A stretch of 64,000 nt of DNA from Bacteroidota bacterium (GCA_018267365.1 JAFDYQ010000008.1:62001-126000), one strand, 5' to 3'; shown: positions 18,408 through 25,783, counted from the first letter of the stretch. Numbers and translations: made by a program. The notes: generated by a model not told the origin, from the sequence alone.

Positions 18408-18479
18408 GCCGCGTTCGTCTATCGGTTAGGACACCTCCCTTTCACGGAGGTAAGAGGGGTTCGATTCCCCTACGCGGTA
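18408..18479 (+). tRNA. tRNA-Glu (anticodon TTC)
   Basis: A 72-base cloverleaf without an encoded CCA. The acceptor stem GCCGCGT pairs with ACGCGGT (18472-18478), with a G-T wobble at the first pair. The anticodon stem is CCTCC/GGAGG with the anticodon TTC at 18441-18443, and the T arm contains GGTTCGATTCC. The discriminator base is A. Confidence 0.96.
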
Positions 18480-18483
18480 CTTG

Positions 18484-18516
18484 AGCCAATCATAAAATAT
18501 GATTGGCTTTTTTATT
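18484..18516 (+). terminator. Rho-independent terminator after tRNA-Glu
   Basis: AGCCAATCAT (18484-18493) pairs with ATGATTGGCT (18499-18508) and is followed by a T-rich run. It sits 4 bases after the tRNA and 18 bases before the next small gene. Confidence 0.85.
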
Positions 18517-18533
18517 TATATCAAATCAAAACG

Positions 18534-18731
18534 ATGAAGTCGATCACTATCACTGCAAACACCAATGAACTTGACAACTCTCTGGTAGATACTGTCAAAG
18601 CACTATTCCCAAATAAAAATGTGCGCATCGTAGTGCTGGCTGACCAGGAAGAAGCCCCGCAGCTACGCATCCTGCCTGCTCCGGCTAAAAAGCGCGGCAG
18701 GCCTTCTAAAAAGGCTTCGTCCAAAGGCTAA
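18534..18731 (+). CDS. Small basic protein with an AT-hook-like tail
   Basis: A 65-residue protein that I do not recognise. The first 40 residues (MKSITITANTNELDNSLVDT...) look like a small alpha/beta domain similar in style to short Bacteroidota proteins of the antitoxin kind. The tail, KKRGRPSKKASSKG, contains GRP between basic residues, the core of an AT-hook that binds the minor groove of AT-rich DNA. The ATG at 18534 is used; a longer open frame runs back across the tRNA and is not coding. It lies after the tRNA terminator and is convergent with the TIGR03915-like gene. A nucleoid or regulatory role is inference. Confidence 0.65.
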   Translation: MKSITITANTNELDNSLVDTVKALFPNKNVRIVVLADQEEAPQLRILPAPAKKRGRPSKKASSKG

Positions 18732-18741
18732 TATTTTATCA

Positions 18742-19503
18742 TCACATCAGGGCCTTCTCGGTCAGATGCTTCCAGTACCGCTTTGGTACATGGCGGATAT
18801 GTAGTTTCATGTTCTTTCGGCTGGCTATGTTGGTACTTTTGAAATATTGCTGCCACAGCGTCTGGTACAGCCCCTCATTCTGATCCATCCATAGGATGCT
18901 GTCTGCGCCCTGACTCTCCTCACTGAAGGTGATGGTGATGGTCTCCACCTTTTGCAGATCATAGTAGATGCCAAAGCCACGGCGCAGGTCATAGATGATC
19001 CACTGCTGATCGGCATAGCGCTTCTCAAAGTGCTCGCGTATGAGCGGTATCACATTAAAGTCAGGCTCTATGCCATCGTAGAAGATGTTATCCTTCGTTA
19101 GCTTAAATCGGATAAAGGCTTTCATACGGTGCCGCTCGCGGTGCACCATGCAGTCTACACGCTGCATACGCAGCACGGCGAAGTTGGAGTAGTCTTTCTC
19201 GATATTATGGTCACTCGCCAGTGCGTGCCTGATATAGGCCAGCATGGTGTCCTCCTCCTGCAGTGTATCTGCCAGATAGGCGTGGTAGATGGCCTGCAGC
19301 CCCTCGTGCGAGAGTTTTTTTGATAAGCCTGCCAGTACTCTCTTGGCCTTGGCCTCATCTGTATCTATCTGAATGGTGCGTCCAAACATCACCGTGCCCG
19401 GTGCCTCCTTGCATATGTGGGCATCGGCCAGTTTGTATTCATAGACATAGAATACAGCGGAGAGAAATCCCTCAAACGTTTTATCATACACCAGCACATC
19501 CAT
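18742..19503 (-). CDS. Putative DNA repair protein, partner of a radical SAM enzyme (TIGR03915/DUF4130 type)
   Basis: A 253-residue soluble protein of the family that is nearly always found next to the radical SAM protein encoded just upstream. Recognisable parts are the opening MDVLVYDKTFEGFLSAVF and the basic C-terminal region KLHIRHVPKRYWKHLTEK. The family is assumed to act in DNA modification or repair, but the reaction is not known. The ATG at 19503 overlaps the upstream stop by one base (TGATG), so the two are probably translated together. Confidence 0.85.
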   Translation of the reverse strand: MDVLVYDKTFEGFLSAVFYVYEYKLADAHICKEAPGTVMFGRTIQIDTDEAKAKRVLAGLSKKLSHEGLQAIYHAYLADTLQEEDTMLAYIRHALASDHNIEKDYSNFAVLRMQRVDCMVHRERHRMKAFIRFKLTKDNIFYDGIEPDFNVIPLIREHFEKRYADQQWIIYDLRRGFGIYYDLQKVETITITFSEESQGADSILWMDQNEGLYQTLWQQYFKSTNIASRKNMKLHIRHVPKRYWKHLTEKALM

Positions 19504-20750
19504 CAGAAGATATTGAGCTGGGTTTGGTTCAGGAGAAATTTGCCGGAGGAGCCGGCCAGGATCATGCCTTTGATCTGCATCTCGGTCAGGTCTTTGGTCG
19601 GCTCGCTGAGGCCCGCACAGGTGATGAAGTGTCTGGCGCGGTTCATAGCGATACCCATTTTCTTCAGATGGTCCCAGGTGAGTTTGCCAAACTTGCGACC
19701 GCTCAAAATTTTGTGGATTGAGTTGAGCCCGATACCGGGTACGCGTAGCAGTAGCGACTTGTCAGCCGTATTGATATCCAGCGGAAAGATGGACATATTG
19801 CGCAGCGCCCAGCTGAGTTTGGGATCTATCTCCGCATCAAAAAACGGCACCGACTCTGGCAATAGCTCATCAGTGCTGAAACCATAAAAGCGCTGGAGCC
19901 AGTCGGCCTGGTAGAGCCTGTTCTCCCGCAGCAGCGGTACCTGAGAGCCGAGTGCGGGCAGGCGGTTATCATTGCTGATAGGTACATAGCCCGAGTAGTA
20001 GACGCGCTTCATTTTAAACTTGCTGTAAAAAGCAGAGGCTACCTTCATGATATCGCGGTCAGACTCTCCGGTGGCACCCACTATCACCTGCGTGCTCTGA
20101 CCCGCAGGGACAAAGGTCGGCACCTTCTTCAGCACCTTGCGCTCATCCTGATACTGCGTGATCTCATTTGTGATCTGCCGTATAGGTACGATCATGTCCT
20201 CGCGCTTCTTGTCCGGAGCGAGTAGCTTCAGGCCTTCATTGGTAGGCATCTCGATATTCATGCTGAGGCGGTCTGCATAGAGGCCGGCGGCATGCATCAG
20301 GTCTGCGCTGGCACCGGGTATAGACTTGAGATGGATATAGCCGTTAAAGTTATGCTCTGTGCGCAGCTTCTTTGCGATCAGCACCATGCGCTCCATAGTG
20401 TAGTCAGCATTCTTCATGATACCTGAGCTGAGAAAAAGGCCCTCTATATAGTTGCGCCTGTAGAAATTGATGGTAAGGTCTACCACCTCCTGCACGCTGA
20501 AGCTCGTCCTCCTGATATCATTGCTGCGGCGTGTGACGCAGTAGGCGCAGTCATAGATACAGATATTGCTCATCAGTATCTTGAGCAGGGATACGCAGCG
20601 GCCATCCTCTGTATAGGTATGGCAGATACCACTGCCGGTATCACCCAGACCTTTGCCTTTATTCTTGCGCGTACTGCCGCTGGAGGAGCAGGACACATCA
20701 TATTTAGCAGCGTCTGCCAGGATCTCCAGCTTGGCTTGTATTTTATCCAT
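19503..20750 (-). CDS. Putative DNA modification/repair radical SAM protein (TIGR03916 type)
   Basis: A 415-residue protein with the radical SAM iron-sulfur motif CxxxCxxC at C64, C68 and C71 (ICIYDCAYC). A helix-hairpin-helix of the DNA-binding kind (LLLRVPGIGLNSI) is near residue 330. It pairs with the downstream TIGR03915-type gene, overlapping its start by one base. The pair is widespread, and DNA is the suspected substrate because of the helix-hairpin-helix, but no reaction has been established to my knowledge. Confidence 0.9.
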   Translation of the reverse strand: MDKIQAKLEILADAAKYDVSCSSSGSTRKNKGKGLGDTGSGICHTYTEDGRCVSLLKILMSNICIYDCAYCVTRRSNDIRRTSFSVQEVVDLTINFYRRNYIEGLFLSSGIMKNADYTMERMVLIAKKLRTEHNFNGYIHLKSIPGASADLMHAAGLYADRLSMNIEMPTNEGLKLLAPDKKREDMIVPIRQITNEITQYQDERKVLKKVPTFVPAGQSTQVIVGATGESDRDIMKVASAFYSKFKMKRVYYSGYVPISNDNRLPALGSQVPLLRENRLYQADWLQRFYGFSTDELLPESVPFFDAEIDPKLSWALRNMSIFPLDINTADKSLLLRVPGIGLNSIHKILSGRKFGKLTWDHLKKMGIAMNRARHFITCAGLSEPTKDLTEMQIKGMILAGSSGKFLLNQTQLNIF

Positions 20751-20811
20751 ACCGCTAAATTAATTAGCATTTACTACAAATACTACAAATCATAGCAAGG
20801 TTTTTTCCACT

Positions 20812-20819
20812 TATATTTG
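20812..20819 (+). promoter_or_regulatory. -7 box abutting the glycerophosphodiesterase start
   Basis: TATATTTG is a perfect TAnnTTTG box only three bases before the ATG at 20823. If it is used, transcription begins at or next to the start codon and the mRNA is leaderless. A convincing -33 TTTG is not seen. Confidence 0.45.
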
Positions 20820-20822
20820 GGG

Positions 20823-21701
20823 ATGAAATCATCGCTTTTACTCTGCTCCGGCTTGTTGTTTTGCTTGACATCTTTCGGGCAAAAATTTGATATAGAGGGG
20901 CATCGCGGTTGCCGTGGCCTCCTGCCGGAGAATACAATTCCCGCCTTTATCAAGGCGGTGCAGCTGGGTGTAACCACACTGGAAATGGATGTGGTCGTAA
21001 CCCGCGATGGACAGCTGGTCATATCTCACGATCCTGTGCTAAACGATGTGATCATGACCAAACCCGATGGTACGCCCGTGACAGCTGAGGAGGCTAAAAA
21101 GCTGCGCATCTTTGATATGCCCTACGCTGAGATCAAGAAATACGATGCCGGCCTGAGAGGCAACCCGAAATTTCCCGATCAGCAAAAGATAGCAGTGTCT
21201 AAGCCACTGCTCAAAGAAGTGATAGATACCGTAGAGAAATATGTAAAGGCGCATAAACTGCCACCTGTTTATTATAATATCGAAACCAAGTCTACCAAGG
21301 AGGGCGATGACGTGTACAACCCAAAGCCAAACGTTTTTGCGCAGGCACTATACGATGTGGTGGCTGCCAAAAAGATAGTGCCGCGCTGTATCATCCAGTC
21401 TTTTGATCCACGTACGCTGCAGGAGATGAAAAAGATAGATCCGAATATTACTACGGCACTGCTGGTAGCCAATATCAACGGCTTTGACAAGAACATAGCA
21501 GAGTTGGGCTTTCCTCCTGCTATTTACAGCCCGGAATATCATCTGGTCAATAAGAAGCTGATAGCAAAATGCCACGCGCTCAATATCCGCGTGATACCGT
21601 GGACGGTGAATGATGAAAAGACGATGCGCAAGCTCAAAGACCTCGGCGCAGACGGGCTGATAAGTGACTATCCGGATAAAGCCATCAAGGCGCTTAAATA
21701 G
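20823..21701 (+). CDS. Glycerophosphodiester phosphodiesterase, secreted
   Basis: A 292-residue GDPD-family enzyme that splits glycerophosphodiesters into an alcohol and glycerol 3-phosphate. The signal peptide (MKSSLLLCSGLLFCLTSFGQ) predicts export to the periplasm. The catalytic HRGCRGLLPENT motif follows the signal peptide (about residues 27-38), then EMDVVVTRDGQLVISHD with the metal-binding Glu, Asp and second His. The ATG at 20823 is preferred over a TTG two codons earlier. A hairpin repeat begins right after the stop codon. Confidence 0.93.
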   Translation: MKSSLLLCSGLLFCLTSFGQKFDIEGHRGCRGLLPENTIPAFIKAVQLGVTTLEMDVVVTRDGQLVISHDPVLNDVIMTKPDGTPVTAEEAKKLRIFDMPYAEIKKYDAGLRGNPKFPDQQKIAVSKPLLKEVIDTVEKYVKAHKLPPVYYNIETKSTKEGDDVYNPKPNVFAQALYDVVAAKKIVPRCIIQSFDPRTLQEMKKIDPNITTALLVANINGFDKNIAELGFPPAIYSPEYHLVNKKLIAKCHALNIRVIPWTVNDEKTMRKLKDLGADGLISDYPDKAIKALK

Positions 21702-21703
21702 CA

Positions 21704-21786
21704 GCCCCTAAATCCCCAAAGGGGACTTTAACAGCAGCATTTGTTTGTATTAAAGCCTTCTCCTTTGGGGAAGGTTTGGATGGGGC
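21704..21786. repeat. Hairpin repeat element after the phosphodiesterase gene
   Basis: Imperfect inverted repeat: GCCCC...CCCCAAAGGGGACTTTAA on the left (21704-21731) and TTAAAG...CCTTTGGGG...GGGGC on the right (from about 21750 to 21786). The type is familiar as an intergenic element of Bacteroidota genomes. Its right arm contains the TTTG (21775-21778) used as the -33 box of the next gene. Confidence 0.75.
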
Positions 21787-21805
21787 AGGGCATTCATTAT
21801 ATTTG
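21775..21805 (+). promoter_or_regulatory. Promoter of the PKD lipoprotein gene
   Basis: TTTG at 21775-21778, a 19-base spacer and TATATTTG at 21798-21805: a full match to the Bacteroidota housekeeping promoter. The start codon is 21 bases further on. The -33 half lies inside the hairpin repeat. Confidence 0.8.
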
Positions 21806-21826
21806 TCATAAACGACCCAAACACTC

Positions 21827-22534
21827 ATGAAGAAAAGTCTAGGCCTCGCTGCTGCCCTCCTGGTCATAGCTGCTATCAGTTTCACCACTGCGTGCAAGAA
21901 GACACCACCACCTGATACCTGTATCGGATCGGTGCCGGATACGCTGTATGTGGGCCAGCAGGGCACCTTTATCAGCTGTACACAGGGCGAGCTGAAGTCT
22001 ACCCTGTGGGTCTGGGGCGATGGCGGCCGCGGCACGACTGATACTGCCTATCACACCTACACGCAGCCGGGCACCTATCAGTGTAGCCTGATCACCTCTA
22101 ACGGCACGGGCAATACTAAGAACTTCACCGTAGTGGTGATTCGTGCGGAGAATAACTGGACCTTCCAGTCAGCCTCCTATCAGTCCGGTACTGCCGCTGT
22201 GGTGAGCGACACCGTGCAGACTACCAACTTCACCGCCAATAATATCTCTAATGTGAGCAACCTCATCTTCGCCTTTGATACCCTGCCTACAGCAGATGGT
22301 ACGTATGATGTGATCGATGCGCAGTTTGGCACACAGGGCTACCATACGGTGGGTGTATTCATCTCCACTCCTAGCGGCGCTAACTACGTCTCTACCGGAC
22401 GCGATCACTCTGTAGCTGCTGTAACGCTGGTAGGTGGCAAGATCAATATCGCCCTCACCTCTACCATGATGGTGAATAGCGCCGTGCCTGCTGACAGCTC
22501 GGTGCTGACGGCCTCGGTGCGTCAGACACAGTAA
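21827..22534 (+). CDS. PKD-domain lipoprotein
   Basis: A 235-residue protein with a lipoprotein signal peptide; the lipobox ends at about C23 (SFTTAC, followed by KK). Residues 40-100 look like a PKD domain, with WVWGDGG and YTQPGTYQCSL as the typical WDFGDG and YxxPGxYxVxL features. The C-terminal half (about 105-235) is a beta-rich region that I do not recognise. It is anchored to a membrane and probably faces the periplasm or cell surface. It is preceded by a strong promoter and followed by a 300-base non-coding repeat nest. Confidence 0.85.
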   Translation: MKKSLGLAAALLVIAAISFTTACKKTPPPDTCIGSVPDTLYVGQQGTFISCTQGELKSTLWVWGDGGRGTTDTAYHTYTQPGTYQCSLITSNGTGNTKNFTVVVIRAENNWTFQSASYQSGTAAVVSDTVQTTNFTANNISNVSNLIFAFDTLPTADGTYDVIDAQFGTQGYHTVGVFISTPSGANYVSTGRDHSVAAVTLVGGKINIALTSTMMVNSAVPADSSVLTASVRQTQ

Positions 22535-22537
22535 GTT

Positions 22538-22565
22538 GATTTCGGATTTACGATTTCGGATTTCG
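22538..22565. repeat. Heptad direct repeat (GATTTCG)x4
   Basis: Four consecutive 7-base units: GATTTCG, GATTTAC, GATTTCG, GATTTCG, starting three bases after the lipoprotein stop. This is the first of three repeat elements that fill the 308-base gap 22535-22842. Confidence 0.85.
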
Positions 22566-22628
22566 GCAGTGTGGCGCTCTGGCTTCATTAAGTCGCCTTA
22601 TATGCTAGTGTGTCAAATACATTTTTGA

Positions 22629-22717
22629 ACCACATAGATCACAGTAGACACATAGTTTAATACAAAACAATAACGCACCAAGAGTTGCATTTCTATGTCT
22701 CTATGTTTCTATGTGGT
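22629..22717. repeat. Inverted repeat built from CTATGT octads
   Basis: The left arm 22629-22655 begins ACCACATAG; the right arm 22693-22717 reads CTATGT three times at 8-base spacing and ends ATGTGGT. The arms are imperfect complements around a loop of about 37 bases. Confidence 0.85.
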
Positions 22718-22738
22718 GAAATGCATTTTGTATTTCCC

Positions 22739-22766
22739 GTCGTCAGTCGTCCGTAGTCTGTCGTCC
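22739..22766. repeat. Heptad direct repeat (GTCGTCN)x4, half of the pabB-type hairpin
   Basis: Units GTCGTCA, GTCGTCC, GTAGTCT, GTCGTCC. The complement, GGACGAC, is the heptad of the hairpin inside pabB, so the two are members of one repeat family. Here only one arm is present. Confidence 0.8.
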
Positions 22767-22778
22767 CCAAAATCACAA

Positions 22779-22806
22779 GAGGCACCAAACTCGCGCCTGA
22801 TGCCTC
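22779..22806 (-). terminator. Probable terminator of the methyltransferase gene
   Basis: GAGGCA (22779-22784) pairs with TGCCTC (22801-22806); on the minus strand the stem is followed by a T-rich but interrupted tract. It closes the repeat-filled gap on its right side. Confidence 0.5.
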
Positions 22807-22842
22807 CTGTTTCTAAAACCCAATTAAAAGTTTGACCGCTGC

Positions 22843-24081
22843 TTAGCGTGCAGGGCCGTATAGATCTTTCCACGGACTCTGGTAGTCACGGTAGAATTCG
22901 ATAGGCTTGGTCAGGTCCATACGCAGGCCCGTATTAGGCCCGATATATTGATCGCGGTTGGTCTTGTCCAGGTTCTTGTGCGCGGTGATAGACCAGCAGG
23001 TAGAGCTGCCATGCGCGGCTATATCTACGCTCCAGCGCAGGAATAGCTGCCATACACGGAACCACTTCTGTCCGTAGTGCTTCAGGATATACTCCTCATT
23101 GCGCATCCAGTTGTAGTACCACTTGTGTATCGTGTGGCTGTAGTGTATACCCACATTCTCCAGGTGCGCTACCTCAAAGTTGGCATCTTGCAGCGACTCT
23201 ATGAGGAAGCCCAGCGGCGTAGACGCATCTGCACCCGGGAAGATATACTCACCCATAAACATGATCCACACCAGATCCTGATAGTGCGGGCCCTTCTTCA
23301 GGATACCCGGATTGGCACGGATACCTGCCTGCTGGATGTAGAATTTGCCATCGTCTTCCAGCCTGTTGTATATCATCTTGATAAAGCCGGGGAACTTTCG
23401 CACACCTACGTGCTCGCCCATCTCGAGACAGGATATTTTATTGAACTTCAGGTGAGCCGGTATATCGCGGTAGTCCATGCGCCATGCCTCAGCCTGCGCC
23501 TTGGTCATGCCGTGATCGGCTATCTGCTTATTGGCCCAGTCGGCACCCTCCTGTGCTATGGTCACACCGGTAGACTTAGAGCCGTAGTTCTTGGCCGCGT
23601 AGGCTATCAGCGTACCCCAGCCGCAGCCTATGTCCAGGTGGGTCTCGCCCGGTTTGAGGTCCAGCTTATTGCACACCATCTGCATCTTGCGGTCCTGTGC
23701 CTGCTCCAGTGTCTCATTGGCTGGGTCCATGAAAAATGCGCTCGTATAGATCATCCTCGGCCCCAGGAAGGAAGCGAAGAAGTCATTGCCACGGTCATAG
23801 TGATCGCGTATGATACGCTCATCCTGGCTCTTGGAGTGTATGGCCAGCTGCGGGAGAAACTTTGTAAACAACCAGTTGAAGTGATGCGCCGTGGCACTAT
23901 AGTTAAAGTAGGCCCCACGGGTGGCCATGAATTCTTCAAAATCGCCGTTGATATCGACTTTGCCTTGCGTAAAGTCTTCAACAAAATGGCCAAATGATGG
24001 GCGCGCTCCTGCCTTGTATCTGGCACGGGTGGCGTCTGTCTTGGGGACTATAAAGTCCAGGGCACTGCGGGTAGCTGACAT
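22843..24081 (-). CDS. SAM-dependent methyltransferase, cyclopropane fatty acid synthase family, sphingolipid C9-methyltransferase-like
   Basis: A 412-residue enzyme of the cyclopropane synthase family. The SAM-binding DIGCGWG motif is at residues 150-156 and the active-site block SCLEMGEHVG at 217-226. Several stretches (HYDRGNDFF, GPRMIYTS, PGADASTPLGF, IHKWYYNWM, GSSTCW) match, from memory, fungal and protist sphingolipid C9-methyltransferases better than E. coli Cfa. Unlike those, it has no N-terminal membrane segments. Activity on sphingolipids is inference; methylation or cyclopropanation of phospholipid chains is the alternative. The ATG at 24081 is preferred; an upstream extension to 24144 looks non-coding. 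Downstream is a repeat nest. Confidence 0.88.
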   Translation of the reverse strand: MSATRSALDFIVPKTDATRARYKAGARPSFGHFVEDFTQGKVDINGDFEEFMATRGAYFNYSATAHHFNWLFTKFLPQLAIHSKSQDERIIRDHYDRGNDFFASFLGPRMIYTSAFFMDPANETLEQAQDRKMQMVCNKLDLKPGETHLDIGCGWGTLIAYAAKNYGSKSTGVTIAQEGADWANKQIADHGMTKAQAEAWRMDYRDIPAHLKFNKISCLEMGEHVGVRKFPGFIKMIYNRLEDDGKFYIQQAGIRANPGILKKGPHYQDLVWIMFMGEYIFPGADASTPLGFLIESLQDANFEVAHLENVGIHYSHTIHKWYYNWMRNEEYILKHYGQKWFRVWQLFLRWSVDIAAHGSSTCWSITAHKNLDKTNRDQYIGPNTGLRMDLTKPIEFYRDYQSPWKDLYGPAR

Positions 24082-24229
24082 GAATTGGTTGTTGGTTGGT
24101 AAAATATGCCTGAACATAGGAAATCTGCCATCAGAGTATAGCAAGTATCGGTAGATGCGAGGTTTCTATCCCCCGTATCGGCGAATCAAGGACCAGACAG
24201 ATGATTTGTGGTCGTAATATGAAATAAGA

Positions 24230-24253
24230 AAGGGCACCCGTCAGGATGCCCTT
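24230..24253 (-). terminator. Terminator of the NmrA-type oxidoreductase gene
   Basis: AAGGGCA pairs with TGCCCTT around a loop of 10 bases; on the minus strand TTTCTT follows the stem. Confidence 0.7.
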
Positions 24254-24275
24254 GCCTTGATATCTGTATGCCTGA

Positions 24276-25169
24276 TCAGCTCGCTCTATACACCGCGGCA
24301 AATTCCTTTGCATAGTCTTGTAGCTTTACCTTGCCGTAGGTAGGAGTATGCTTTTTGAAATCTTCAAAGATGATACCTTCGCGCAGTGCCTTGTTCATTT
24401 GCATGAAGGCGGCAGCAATGCCTTTGGGCAGTCCCGCCTGCTCCAGGCCGCCCTGCATCTGCTCATCCGTATACTCCACATAAGGTAGCTCCGGCTTGCC
24501 GATGGCTGCTCCCAGCGTATGAGCTATCTCTGCCCAGGTGTGTGTATCGTCGCTGGCTATATACTCTACAGTCACGCCCGGCGTCGCGGCGGTGCCTACC
24601 GCCTTGGCAGCTGCGGCTGCGATGTCTGTAGGGTGTACCAGCACATGGCGAAAGTCTGCCGGCTGCGAACTGCCTATAATACCTCCGCTCTTGATCATGC
24701 CTATGAGGCCGAGCATATTGTAGTAGAAATAGCCTGGGCGCAGGACATGTATGCTCACGCCGCCGCTCAGCGGGCTGAGCACGCGCTCAAAATAGGCGGA
24801 ACCGTCTATTGGGCCCGTCCCCTCACCTCTATGCGCTCCGATGCTACTCAGCAATACAACGCGCCTGATGCCACTCTCCTTTACCGCCCGGGCGTAGACA
24901 TCGGCTATGCTTTTCTGATGGGCAAAGAGGTCAGGCACGGCCAGATTGGGCGGCATCATGAGGTAGGCGCTGTCAGCACCTCTGAGCACGGCAGTGACAA
25001 AGGCAGCGTCTGTCAGGCTGCCTACTGCGGCCTTGGCTCCCAGCGCCTCGATGTCTGCCGTGCGGGCTGTGCTGCTGGTCACTACGGTCACATCGTGGCC
25101 GGCGGCAGTGAGGATTTGAGTGAGTGGTCGGCTGATGTGGCCTGTAGAGCCGGTGATGATGATCTTCAT
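24276..25169 (-). CDS. NmrA-like NAD(P)-binding oxidoreductase
   Basis: A 297-residue atypical short-chain dehydrogenase. The N-terminus MKIIITGSTGHISRPL carries the glycine-rich nucleotide-binding motif; there is no YxxxK catalytic pair in the classical place. The relatives are NmrA/HSCARG and QOR2-type quinone oxidoreductases, which sense or use NADPH. It is divergent from an HxlR-type regulator, a frequent pairing for genes induced by electrophiles or quinones. The ATG at 25169 is used; the open frame upstream to 25214 reads into the regulatory gap. Confidence 0.85.
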   Translation of the reverse strand: MKIIITGSTGHISRPLTQILTAAGHDVTVVTSSTARTADIEALGAKAAVGSLTDAAFVTAVLRGADSAYLMMPPNLAVPDLFAHQKSIADVYARAVKESGIRRVVLLSSIGAHRGEGTGPIDGSAYFERVLSPLSGGVSIHVLRPGYFYYNMLGLIGMIKSGGIIGSSQPADFRHVLVHPTDIAAAAAKAVGTAATPGVTVEYIASDDTHTWAEIAHTLGAAIGKPELPYVEYTDEQMQGGLEQAGLPKGIAAAFMQMNKALREGIIFEDFKKHTPTYGKVKLQDYAKEFAAVYRAS

Positions 25170-25224
25170 TGTGTTTTGTGTTTTGATCGTTTGCTTTGGA
25201 ATATCCGGATGCAAATGTATCTTC

Positions 25225-25264
25225 GTACTTACTTTTCTACAAGTACTTACCCTAAAGTAGGTAC
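25225..25264. promoter_or_regulatory. Candidate operator between the HxlR and NmrA-type genes
   Basis: Two overlapping inverted repeats: GTACTT (25225-25230) with AAGTAC (25241-25246), and GTACTTAC (25243-25250) with GTAGGTAC (25257-25264, imperfect). They lie 56 bases from one start codon and 13 from the other, the place where an HxlR dimer would be expected to bind. Confidence 0.55.
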
Positions 25265-25277
25265 AAAACAGATCATC

Positions 25278-25646
25278 ATGAGCACACCGATCAAGGAGAC
25301 CAGCACTAACCAGCTGAACAAGAAATCAGAGCTAAATAAGTGCCCTGTGACCCACACACTGGACCGCATAGGCGGCCGATGGAAGACGATCATTCTCTAC
25401 CACCTCATGGCGGGTACGAAGCGCTACAGTGAGCTGCGCCGCTCTATACCGCCTATCTCTGAGAAAATGCTCATACAGCAGCTCAAAGAGCTGGAGGCCG
25501 ACGGCTTGGTGGAGCGCCGCGTACACCAGGTGGTGCCCCCGCACACGGACTATAGCCTCTCTGCCGTGGGTCAGGATCTGACCCCAGTGCTGAATGCTAT
25601 GGCGCAGTGGGGATTGAGACATGGAACGAGCCTGCCCGTAGCTTAG
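25278..25646 (+). CDS. HxlR family winged-helix transcriptional regulator
   Basis: A 122-residue regulator. It has the family core CPVTHTLDRIGGRWKTIIL (from C22), the recognition segment RYSELRRSIPPISEKML and the wing LVERRVHQVVPPHTDYSLS. A Cys just before the first helix (C22) is the redox-sensing residue in relatives such as YodB and HypR. It is divergent from the NmrA-type oxidoreductase, which it probably controls through the palindromes in the 108-base gap. The ATG at 25278 is used; a long frame extending upstream is antisense to the oxidoreductase. Confidence 0.93.
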   Translation: MSTPIKETSTNQLNKKSELNKCPVTHTLDRIGGRWKTIILYHLMAGTKRYSELRRSIPPISEKMLIQQLKELEADGLVERRVHQVVPPHTDYSLSAVGQDLTPVLNAMAQWGLRHGTSLPVA

Positions 25647-25743
25647 TGATTGTATATGTGCCACCGTAAAGAACTCAATGCCAATATCTTCATTGATCTG
25701 AACCTCGAATAAATACTGAGCCTTTCAGATTTAACAATGGTTT

Positions 25744-25775
25744 TTTGCTTCATAATTAAACGGATTTTACTTTTA
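25744..25775 (+). promoter_or_regulatory. Candidate promoter of the small lipoprotein gene
   Basis: TTTG at 25744-25747, a 20-base spacer, then TACTTTTA at 25768-25775 (one mismatch to TAnnTTTG). It ends 8 bases before the ATG, so the transcript would have almost no leader. Confidence 0.45.
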
Positions 25776-25783
25776 GCCTTCAT

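Noticed and set aside
18336-18533. Upstream extension of the small AT-hook-like gene across tRNA-Glu
   Set aside because: It would translate through the tRNA and its terminator; the ATG at 18534 gives a normal small protein.
23077-23997. 306-codon plus-strand frame opposite the methyltransferase gene
   Set aside because: The minus strand has all motifs of the methyltransferase; the antisense frame has none.
24519-25277. Upstream extension of the HxlR gene
   Set aside because: It is antisense to the NmrA-type gene; HxlR proteins are about 110-130 residues, matching the ATG at 25278.
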